Positions 31,081 through 40,200 of a DNA stretch of 41,973 nucleotides are shown piece after piece. This DNA is from Scleroderma bovista. Lineage: Eukaryota; Basidiomycota; Agaricomycetes; Boletales; Sclerodermataceae. The position numbers and the translations under genes are program-made. The stretch is taken from assembly GCA_037178675.1 (NCBI GenBank), contig JAYMGJ010000579.1, positions 1 to 41,973 on the forward strand. Reading direction: 5' to 3'. The notes beneath the pieces are model-generated. The model did not search any database, was not told where the DNA came from, and saw nothing but the letters and a program-made list of their open reading frames with translations. Numbering within the stretch: the stretch's first letter is position 1; every line of letters begins with the position of its first letter.

Positions 31081-31609
31081 GGCGGCGGCGGCAGTGCAAT
31101 TTATTTAGTATAGTATTTAGTCTATGTCATACCTTGATACAATAAAAAAATGTTTGCTTTAATGGCTCTTTTTTTGTATGGATGGTGTTATTGCTACTAT
31201 ACTACTGACACTAGATTGACCCAGTGTGCATGTGGACAAATTTGGTGGTAGGCTGGGGTGAATGGGTATTAATTTGTTTCTATCCTCTGCATTTGATGCA
31301 GAGGGCACTCTAGCTAAAGGTGTACAGGTCAGCCAAATATTAAATACAATAAAATAATTCATAGTGGAGGAGGAGGGCCACTAGATTAGGTTTCAAACTC
31401 CACTAGGACCTAACACTCATACACCTTTAATTGACTGCCAGCACCACTGTTGACAACCATGGTGGCAACCTGTGCCCCTAGGTGATGATGACCCATGCCT
31501 AAATGACAACAGAGACCCCTCACAATTATAGATTAATGAATATATTGTTACACTATTGCTTGTTCTTGAGATATAACAACAATGATTGACTATTAGGTGT
31601 GTCTGTTAA
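31081..31609. other. AT-rich spacer inside the foldback structure
   Basis: About 0.5 kb of non-repetitive DNA holding a (GGC)n patch near 31080 and no gene I can support. The short minus frame at 31159-31362 shows no motif. Confidence 0.4.
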
Positions 31610-32950
31610 TTACATTTTCTGATTGGTCTGAATGGTCTTAACTGTCTGACTAACTTACTGGCTGGGGTGTCTGGCCGCTATGACTCATGGACAGTCTGAC
31701 AGTCTGGGTGGTCTAAACTTTCTGAGTGACTTATTATCTGGGGGCCCTGATTGTGCTGGTTACTCTGAATGGTCTTATCTATCTGACAACCTTACTAGCT
31801 GGAGAGTCTGACTGGTATGACATGTCTGGCAGGGGCTTAAATGGTTGACTGGTCTGACTACCTGGTGGGTCTGACCACTGACCACTCTGACTGGTCTGCA
31901 GAAGTCTGAAGTGTCTGATTTCTCTGATTGCTCTGCCTGATCTGACTGCCTAGGAGGTCTGACAACTCTGACTGCTCTGGAGTGGCCTGAAGTATCTGAC
32001 TGGCCTGACTGCCTGAAGGGTCTGATCACTCTGACTGTTCTGACTGGTCTGGATTGGCCTGAAATATCTGACTGGTTGGACTGTCTGGTGGGTCTGACCA
32101 ATCTGACCAATCTGACTAGTCTGAAGTGGTCTGATAGTCTGACACTCTGGGGAGTCTAACCAGTCTGACTGGTCTGGGGTGGTTTGAAGTGTCCGACTGG
32201 CCTGACTGTCTGGGGGGTCTGACTGGTCTGATTTTTCTAACTGGTCTAGGGTAGTCTGAAGTGTCTGACTGGCCTGACTGTCTGGGGTGGTCTGACCACT
32301 CTGACTGCTCTGACTGCTCTGGATTGGCCTGAACTATCTGACTGACCTGACTGTCTGGTGGGTCTGACCACTCTGACCACTCTGACTGGTCTGACACAGT
32401 CTGAAGTGTCTGACTGGCCTGACTGTCTGGGGAATCTGACTGGTCTGGAGTGGCCTGAAGTGTCTGACTGGCCTAACTGTCTGGAGGGTCTGACCATGCT
32501 GACCACTCTGACCAGTCTGGAGTGGCCTGGATTCTCTGATAGTCTGACACTCTGGGGTGTCTGACTACTCTGACCACTCTGACTGGTGTGGAGTGTCTGA
32601 CTGACTTACTGTCTGCAGGGTCTGACTGCTCTGACTGCTCTGGGTGGTCTTAAGTGTCTGACTGACTTACTGTCTAAGGGGTCTGATTAGTCTGGGTGGT
32701 CTTAAGTGTCTGACTGACTGACTATCTGAGGGGTCTGGCTGCTCTGGGTGGTCTTACATGTCTGGTTGACTTACTGTCTGGGGGGTCTGACTGGTCTGAC
32801 TGGCCTGGAGTGGTCTTAAATGACTGACTGACTTACTCTCTGGGGGGTCTGACTGGTCTGGGTGGTCTGGGTGTCTGACTGACTTACTGTCTGGGGGGTC
32901 TGACTGGTCTGACTGGTCTGGAGTGGTCTTAAATGTCTGATTCCAGAACT
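31610..32950 (-). repeat. Right arm: degenerate GGTCTGACTG minisatellite
   Basis: This is the inverted counterpart of 28645-29305, about twice as long. A recurrent core is TGTCTGACTGGCCTGACTGT (for example near 32263 and 32407). Higher-order spacing is irregular. Confidence 0.8.
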
Positions 32951-33032
32951 CCCAGACTTTTAAGTTATGTCAGACCATTTCAGATTGTTAAGGGACCTAA
33001 GTGCTGTCAGAGAAATTGTCACCTTGCTGATG

Positions 33033-33701
33033 TTGCAAAATGAGGGTTGACTGGAGGATGAGAAGATTTATGAAGGGCTGTAAAGCTGGGACAGGCCAGC
33101 AGATAACACACATGGCAAAACTAGGGTCAGCCAGATGATTAGAAAGGGACAGGCTGACAGACAATATACATGGCAAACCTGGGGTGGTGTCATGCACCAA
33201 ATGTGTTTGGTACTGTGGACATGGAGAAAGTTAGCCGATGAAACTAATGCAAAGAACACACACCCAAGATCTGTTGAAAGATTGTCCTGACTTGAGGGAT
33301 ACAGACAGCCCTTGCTATCCATATCACACAAAGTCAAGACTATCCTTATGCGAGGAATGAATACAAGCTCGTCATAGCCATCTATCGCACAAGAATGACT
33401 ATCCTGGAGCAAGAGATGAATGCCATTGTCTGGCAGTCATCCCTTGCACGAGAACCACCAAGAAGCAGAAGAATCCGAGGATTGATGATCATTTCAGTAT
33501 GAGAGAGGAATGCAACCTACTGCAGTCCAACTCCCATACCAGAACAACCAAAGAAGCAGAAGAAATGATAAAGAAACAAAGGAGAAAAGGATGAATCATT
33601 TTTAGCGCCCAAATGTCAAATTTAGGCGCCCAGTGCCAGCATTCCGATATTTTGAATAGCTCTGCCATTTTTGAAGCTATCAATCATGTGACTATACCAT
33701 C
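33033..33701. other. Unassigned DNA right of the foldback structure
   Basis: It starts with one full and one partial copy of the short dispersed unit (33078 and near 33148). Imperfect repeats of the type CTATCC…GCACGAGAA…GAAGCAGAAGAA follow (about 33290-33560). No gene is recognised. Confidence 0.35.
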
Positions 33702-34148
33702 ATGGAGCCTAGACCATGGTCTATCTGCCTGTCAAGTTCCGACGTAAATCTGTTTATTTCCCACAGAGATATTCCACCCGCAATCCAGACACCCACTTCA
33801 TCACTCACTATGGAGTCTGCATTTTCTCTGGAACATTTCTCTGCTATTGCAGCAGACCTCAACTATGTCCTGCTCTTGGGACAGCCTCTCCCTGAGCTCC
33901 TGTGTACTGTCTGGTACATATCTTCCCAGCCTGCTCCCTCAGTCCCTCTTGTTCTCGGTCAGCGTGTTCTCCTCGTCAGTCCTGCATCACGCACATACTT
34001 TGGTTGTCTCAAGTCTATCGTTAGACTTGAAAATTCATACCTGGTCATCTCTGTGTCTCCTGAGTCCTCTGCATATAGTCCTTTCATCCCAGAGTCCTGT
34101 CACATCCATCTCCCTCTATCATTCATCTCACTTCCCTGGACACATTGA
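33702..34148 (+). CDS. Open reading frame of unknown nature, doubtful gene
   Basis: A 148-codon frame starts at ATG 33702 (MEPRPWSICLSSSDVNLF), with a second ATG at 33810 (MESAFSLEHFSAIAADLNYV). It is Ser/Leu/Pro-rich with a short hydrophobic stretch and no recognised motif. It ends at TGA 34146-34148. No intron with good signals is evident. It may be an accidental frame or a remnant of an element lying left of gypsy-2. Confidence 0.25.
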   Translation: MEPRPWSICLSSSDVNLFISHRDIPPAIQTPTSSLTMESAFSLEHFSAIAADLNYVLLLGQPLPELLCTVWYISSQPAPSVPLVLGQRVLLVSPASRTYFGCLKSIVRLENSYLVISVSPESSAYSPFIPESCHIHLPLSFISLPWTH

Positions 34149-35019
34149 ATCCACTATTCATGTTTCACTTCCCTGCTATCCCGCAACAAACATGAATGAA
34201 ACAGTGCTCTAGAAACCTTCTTAGGAGCCCTAATAGAGTACAGAACCTTCCCCTTACTGCTCAAGGGAAGACTGCACTTTGGGAGCACCAAATTTCGCAT
34301 TTTTGCTCTACAGAAGCTCAATCCAAGGGATTTGTGACACTCTGTGACCAGCTGTGACTCTACTTGTCATTCCAGGCCCCCTGACACTGCTCTTTTGGTT
34401 GGATCAATTCTTTTATTATCCCCCAGCCCCAGCCACTCCCATCAGTGGCACTGCTTCAGAAGCTCATCTCCAGATCTAAAGTTCAATCAATCACAGGTTG
34501 TGCTTCCCTTCTGTCTGAGTCACACAGAGTCACTCTGGCTCACTCTGACTCACTCTGCTGTGCATTATTCATCCCCTCTTGGCATTACTAATCCCCATTA
34601 CTCCCCTTACCAATCACTTACCAATCATCCTTCAAATCATGCTTATCATGCTGCTTATCAATTCATGACTCATGCCCCTATGATTCATATGCATTATGTC
34701 ATCGCATATGCTCATTTAGCTTCGATCTACTCATCCCATGCTTTCCCCCCCTCTCTTTTGGACCCCATGCAATGATTTTTCCATATTCTTGGTTATACAC
34801 CCCTTTTTACCTATGTTTTTGCTCTTTCCCTTGGCTCAGAAGCTTGTTCAGGCTCTCCCCATTGATGACTCAGCCTGATTACACTGCTTATCAATCGCTT
34901 ACCAATTTCTTACCAATCTCTTACCAAGCACTTAGTCATTTGTGCTTACAGGGCCACAGCCCCTCCTGTATATAAACCAGCAGCCAAAGGCTGCAAGGAA
35001 GTGTCTGCTTCCCCTTTGG
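34149..35019. other. LTR-like remnant left of gypsy-2
   Basis: CT-rich DNA with repeated CTTACCAAT motifs (about 34607-34930). It ends with TATATAAACC (34969-34978) about 45 bp before gypsy-2. The promoter-like layout resembles the U3/R region of an LTR. I infer that gypsy-2 truncates an older LTR here, but no partner copy exists in the window to prove it. Confidence 0.3.
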
Positions 35020-35401
35020 TGTAACGGTCTAACTTTTTATCTTATCTAATCTGTGATTAGATGACATCTTATCTTATCGTACCATAGTATCTTATCTAGT
35101 GCATCTTATCTGTAGGTCTGTCTAGACTACAGCCTCGTGCTGTACATGCTGTATCCCTTGATGTCATTAGCATAGCCTTACCCCAGGATGGCAGCTGTGC
35201 TCACTGCCTCATACAGCATACAGCCTCATGGATAGCCTCGCACAGGACACGTGTAGTGTAGTATATATACTACTGCAATCCAGCACCCAGAGGCTCTCCA
35301 TTTGAGCTCTCTTTGGGTCCTTGCTCTAAGATGCTTGCATCCTTTCCTCTCAGAGTTCATTGTGTGGTAGTTCTTTGGGTTTTGCCCTTAGGGTTGTCTC
35401 A
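35020..35401 (+). repeat. Gypsy-2 5' LTR (382 bp)
   Basis: It contains a cluster of TATC (GATA on the other strand) motifs at about 35037-35117, a TATA box at 35262-35270 (TATATATAC), and the predicted transcript start near 35300. Four of the six difference sites against the 3' LTR are CG, CA or TG variants of a CpG. Confidence 0.95.
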
Positions 35402-35403
35402 CT

Positions 35404-35414
35404 AGAGCTCGAAT
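35404..35414 (+). other. Candidate self-priming site of gypsy-2
   Basis: AGAGCTCGAAT begins 2 nt after the LTR end. It can pair with ATTTGAGCTCT (35300-35310) in the LTR, with one G-U pair, 31 nt after the TATA box. No tRNA 3'-end match is seen. The layout is the same as in gypsy-1. Confidence 0.5.
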
Positions 35415-36207
35415 CTACCCATATACTAGTCGTCTACCACGCACTGTTCCCCAGCCTTATAAAGGGAAACTATACCCGGACTCCAGGGTTAAGGAGCTTT
35501 GTTTCACACCTTTCACGTTCGCACACGGCCAGCCTTTAGTGCCGTTCCCTGTAGCCCACTTGGGTTTGGGAGTTTCTAGTACAAGCTCGTTTACGTACCA
35601 TACACCAGCCCAGGGTCGTGCCTGGTGTCTGTAGGGCAGCTCCCATTCAAGCGCGGTTCGTACCCGCAAGGAGATTGAGCCATAGTTACCTGTAGTTCCT
35701 CCGTCCGTGGAGAGGTAGACCTGTGATCTGCAGCCAGTGGCCATTTGTTTCTGCATAGCTGTGCCACTTCCCTGACCTGGCGAGCGCGACAGGCGAACAG
35801 AAGCTTATGCTTAGTTCATTGGAACACCTGTGGGGATCTAGTCCCAGTATATCGTTACTCCTACGTTACCCCGCTACCTAGTCACCATACCTCCCTACGA
35901 GTACTCCTTTAGTCAGGCAGGTCACCTGACAGTCACCTACAATACCTGTTACCCCCTTCCTCTTACGCCCGCTCAAGAAGCTGCCAGAGAAGCAGACTTC
36001 AAAAGGGTTGAGCAGACGTATACCGCCTTCTGCTGCTACAACCTTGTTGTCGACACCCTTGCAGACCTCTTCCTCGACAACCCCCGCTACTACGTCAAGG
36101 CCAAACCCGCCCTCCTGCTCGCCCGCCGTCGTACGTTTCAAACTTCCCGCCTCTACCCCGCATGTCCCCGAGGCGCCCCCTACTCCCGTTACCACCCGTA
36201 CTAGAAG
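35415..36207 (+). other. Gypsy-2 leader with a start-less open frame
   Basis: About 0.8 kb precedes gag. From 35887 a frame of 105 codons runs to TAG 36202-36204, beginning ATA CCT CCC TAC in a CACC context. The ATA may be a former ATG (G-to-A). An overlapping frame (36008-36436) is Ser/Thr/Pro-rich. Either could be remains of an N-terminal gag extension. No motif is recognised. Confidence 0.35.
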
Positions 36208-37215
36208 ATGGATCAGCAGCATCACGATCCCCTTCAAAATATTCTCCTTCAGTTCGCGCAGGGCCAACTCGACCTGCAAAACAGTATCCAGGCCCTTGCC
36301 GATGCGCAGCAGGGCCTTGCTCCCGCAGCCCCCGCGGCACCCGTGGCGCTGCCTAGAGCCCCTAAAAAGATTGTCGCTGAACCTGGGAATTATGATGGCT
36401 CCCCCCAGGCCTTCAAAGTTTGGTGGAGCAAAATGAAGTTGTGGGTCATGATGAACCAGAGGAGCAGTCTCCTAACAAGGAATAGTGAGATCATGGCAGC
36501 CGTTCTCTCCAGGTTCGAAGGACCTAAAGCTGGGCGTTGGGCCCAGGTAAAGTTGGACTACTACCTTGGTCCAGGGGTCGAGTACCCAACATGGGATGAG
36601 CTCCAGGCCAAAATCACTAGCTTTTTCGTGCCTGGCAACAATGCCAACTGGGCTAGGTCCCAGTTGCTGAAGCTACGCCAGGGCCCCCGTCAGCGAGTGG
36701 ATGACTTCCTCGCAACCTTTGAATCGCTCAAAGTCGAGAGCAGCTGTCCTGATGCCTACGCTAGGGACTTGCTCGAAAGAGCAGTACAGAGGCAGGTCCT
36801 TCAGCAGGTGTACCTCCTGGCGAAGGATCATGCCACTTATACTGAGCTGGCCACTTCAGTCAGAACCATCGGAAGGGCTCAGGAGCTCTTCCTGATTAAT
36901 ACGCAGGGTGGGGCCCGCTATTATCAGCAAGGGAGTGGCTCCTCCTCTTACGGAGTTACACCAGGCACTGGCGCCCCCATGGATATCGGCGCTGCTCAGC
37001 AGCAAAACCAGCAGCAGAGTAAAGGGCTCCAATGCTACAATTGTCAGGGGTTCGGACACATCGCTCGCGAGTGTTCTCAACCACATCGCCCACGTCGAGG
37101 GCAACCCCAACAAGCCCGGGCTACACAGCCCCAACCTGACGACGAACATGTCAATGCTGTTCGCGGCATGTCCTTCTCCGAAATGAGGGACTATTTCAAG
37201 AATTTAAAAGATTAG
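36208..37215 (+). CDS. gag: Gypsy-2 Gag (335 aa)
   Basis: It starts MDQQHHDPLQNILLQFAQGQ with a Gln-rich helical N-terminus and an Ala/Pro linker. The retrotransposon gag core follows (PGNYDGSPQAFKVWWSKMKL…TWDELQAKITSFFVPGN), then a Gln-rich stretch and one CCHC zinc knuckle, CYNCQGFGHIAREC, at about residues 276-289. It ends YFKNLKD with TAG 37213-37215. Gag forms the particle and binds element RNA. Length and order are normal for chromoviruses. The slippery heptamer at its end and the downstream ATG at 37230 are alternative routes to pol. Confidence 0.92.
   Translation: MDQQHHDPLQNILLQFAQGQLDLQNSIQALADAQQGLAPAAPAAPVALPRAPKKIVAEPGNYDGSPQAFKVWWSKMKLWVMMNQRSSLLTRNSEIMAAVLSRFEGPKAGRWAQVKLDYYLGPGVEYPTWDELQAKITSFFVPGNNANWARSQLLKLRQGPRQRVDDFLATFESLKVESSCPDAYARDLLERAVQRQVLQQVYLLAKDHATYTELATSVRTIGRAQELFLINTQGGARYYQQGSGSSSYGVTPGTGAPMDIGAAQQQNQQQSKGLQCYNCQGFGHIARECSQPHRPRRGQPQQARATQPQPDDEHVNAVRGMSFSEMRDYFKNLKD
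37203..37209 (+). promoter_or_regulatory. Candidate -1 ribosomal frameshift site (T TTA AAA) between gag and pol
   Basis: Gag reads AAT TTA AAA GAT TAG. T TTA AAA fits X XXY YYZ. A -1 slip enters the frame AGA TTA GAG AGT GAG that runs open into pol. It sits directly before the gag stop, as in gypsy-1. Confidence 0.55.
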
Positions 37216-37229
37216 AGAGTGAGGATACA

Positions 37230-40200
37230 ATGGGCACCCTCGCTCTTGAGTCTGAATTGGACAGTGCAGTGAGAATCTTGGACTATTGTCTCTCCCGTGC
37301 TAAATCCTCTGAAGCACAGGATATTTATAAATACCGCATTTCTCTTCTTTCTCGTAAAATACAGAAAACCTGTAAAAAATCACCTTCTGTAGTTTCCCCT
37401 GTTTCTGTTTCCTTCAACAAGTACTCTGTCTTGTTGGTAGATAGTATGGACTGTAATGACTCTCCTGTATTTATTACTGATCCCTCTAAGGGAGTCCCTG
37501 CAAAGGGCTCGGCACCGGAGGTTAAATTGAGTGTGCTTAATTCCCTGTTGAATACTACTGTTTCTTTTCCTTTGGCATCTGAGGAACCAGAAAGCCCCGC
37601 CGGAACTGAAGAAGTTTCTTTCTTGGACTTACGGAGGTCCTTCACCTTGGAACGTGAAGTGACGATACCCATCCACATTCACGGACCCCTTAATGTTATT
37701 AAAGTAGATGCCCTGCTAGACAGTGGCACTACTGGATGTTTTGTTGACAAGAGCTGGGCTCTTGATAGACGGTTACAGTTATCTAAGCTGGTGAAGCCTG
37801 TTCCAGTGCTTAACATAGATGGCACGAGGAACCAGGAAGGCGATATCACGCATTATGTATTACTTACAGTTGGTATTGGGAAACATGCTGAAAAGCTTTG
37901 GTGTGCAGTCACCTGCCTTGGAAAGGTTCCCCTTATCCTCAGCCACACCTGGCTTAGAAAGCATAACCCCGATATTGATTGGGTAACCGGACAAGTTAAT
38001 TTAACTAGGTGTCCCCCTGAGTGCAAGTCACTCTTGGAAACACGCTTCGCTAAGTTATTACGTCATAACGAATCTCAGGAAACTTGGGTTCAGGCTTTAA
38101 AGGCTCACAAGTCAAAGGTTGCTATTGATGAGACAACCCTTGAAGAGGCCCAGAAGCTTGTACCCCGAGAATACTGGGAGTATTTAGATGTCTTCTCGAA
38201 GAAGTCGTCAGAACGCATGCCACTTAGGAAGCCATGGGATCATGGCATAGATCTCAGGGAAGACTTCCCACCCAAAAAAGGGCGCTTGATACCCCTGTCG
38301 GTGGATGAACAGAAGGAAGTGGAGGACTTTGTTGATGATCAGCTTGTGAAAGGATATATTTGCCCGTCCATTTCCCCTCAAACCTCCCCTGTCTTCTTTG
38401 TCCCCAAAAAGGACGGCAAAAAGCGCATGGTTCAGGACTATCATTATTTAAATGATTGGACCATTAAAAATAACTACCCGCTACCCTTGATCAGTCAACT
38501 TGTCAACAAGCTGAAAGGATGTAAACTCTTCACAAAGATGGATCTTTGCTGGGGATATAACAATGTCCGTATCAAGGAAGGCAATGAATGGAAGGCTGCG
38601 TTTGTAACGCACAAAGGGGCTTTTGAGCCCGTTGTTATGTATTTTGGTCTGTGTAATTCACCCACGACATTCCAGAAGATGATGAACGAGATCTTCCACG
38701 ATATGTCGGATGTCTGCGTGGTGTATATTGACGACCTCATGATATTTACAAATACAGACGATCAGGAAAAGCATGACAGGATCATGCCTGAAGTCTTAAA
38801 ATGTTTACGTGATAATGACTTGTTTGTCAAACCCGAGAAGTGTCGCTTCTGCGTTACCGAAGTCGACTTCCTTGGAATGATAGTCTCACGTGATGGGATA
38901 AAGATGGACCCTGAAAAGGTTAATGCTATTTTGAAGTGGCCTGAGCCAACAAATGTCAAACAGGTTCGAGCATTCCTAGGCCTCGGCAACTTCTATAGAC
39001 ACTTTATTAAGGATTATGCAATCATGGCTAGGCCATTGACGGACTTAATGTGTAAAGATGTTGTGTTCCACTTCGGTGACAAAGAACGTGCTGTGTTTGA
39101 AGCCTTGAAGGCTGCGTTTACTCATGCACCGGTACTTCAGTACCCCGACCAGGACCGCGAATTCCGCCTCAAGACTGATGCGTCTGAGTTCGCTGTCGGG
39201 GGAGTGATATCCGTTAAGTGTGAAGACGGCGAATTCAGACCAGTAGCGTACATGTCGCACTCTATGACCCCGCTGGAACGCAACTATCCTATTCACGATA
39301 AAGAAATGCTGGCCATTATAAAAGCAACAGAGGCCTGGCACCATTATCTCGAGGCCACTCCTTATGCCTTTGAGATCTACACGGACCATCATAATTTAAC
39401 GTACTTCACGAAGTCGCAGAATCTCTCCAAGCGCCAAGCGCGCTGGCAGATGTGGATGACACGCTTCAACTACTCGTTAATTTATAAAAAGGGAACCCAG
39501 ATGCACGTTGCAGATCCGCTTAGTAGGCGATCGGACTATTACGTCTCTAGCTCTGATGATAACAAGGATCAGACCTTGTTAAACCCCATATCTATTAAGT
39601 CGGTTGACGTCACTGATCAAACTTACGAAGAGTGCCAGTCGCTAATCATGGACTTTCATGACACGCCTGTCGCAGGACATAAGGGTGTCAAGGCCACGTT
39701 TAATGTGCTCAGAAAGCACTATTCCTGGAAAGGGATGAAGGAGCAGATCCAGACCTACGTAAAGCACTGTCAAAAGTGTCAGCAGTCAAAGGTTTCGAAT
39801 CAAAAGACTTCCGGAAGCCTCCTCCCTCTCCCTGTCCCAGAAGGACCATGGCTTGACGTCACAATGGACTTTACCGAGATGCCGGAATCCCTCGGTTATA
39901 ACTATATATTAGTGGTCGTCGATCGGTTCTCCAAAGAAGTGGTCTTTGTGCCATGCACTAAGGAGGAAACTGCTCTCTCGACTGCTGAATTATTTAGAGA
40001 TCACGTTTGGTGCCAGCATGGACTTCCTAGCACCGTAATATCTAACTGTGGATCGGTCTTTGCAAGCAACTTCCTGGGGGAGTTGTATAGACTTTTAGGC
40101 ATAAAGCACAAGATGTCTACTGCCTTTCACCCGCAAACTGATGGACAAACGGAGCGGTTGAACCGTGAAATCAACCAGTACCTTCGGACCTACGTTAGCG

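Larger units (their letters stand above)
28626..33032. mobile_element. Foldback-like structure of inverted minisatellite arms (4.4 kb)
   Basis: The ends are a perfect 19-bp inverted repeat: CATCAGCAAGGTGACAATT at 28626-28644 and its complement at 33014-33032. Further in, TCTGGAATCAGA (28675-28686) pairs with TCTGATTCCAGA (32936-32947). Inside, the left arm (to about 29305) is CAGACCAGT-type repeat, and the right arm (from about 31610) is the same repeat inverted (GGTCTGACTG). A second inner pair is G/T-rich (about 29430-30340) against C/A-rich (about 30440-31080). No transposase or other gene is visible. No clear target duplication was found. The architecture resembles foldback transposons, but it could also be a rearranged satellite palindrome. 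Confidence 0.55.

Noticed and set aside
31775..32506. Minus-strand frames rich in VRPPRQSGQSDTSG, resembling a repetitive structural protein
   Set aside because: The peptide repeat arises from the GTCTGACTG minisatellite, is broken repeatedly by stops, and the inverted left arm gives the same peptide pattern.
28626..33032. CRISPR array
   Set aside because: The repeats are imperfect, variable in length and without spacers of regular size, and the genome is eukaryotic.
28616..33042. An 8-bp or TA target duplication at the foldback ends
   Set aside because: The left flank (ACACATT) and right flank (TTGCAAA) share only TT, which is not significant.
35020..35024. A target duplication for gypsy-2
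   Set aside because: TTTGG and GGAGC do not match at any 4-6 bp offset tried around the LTR borders.
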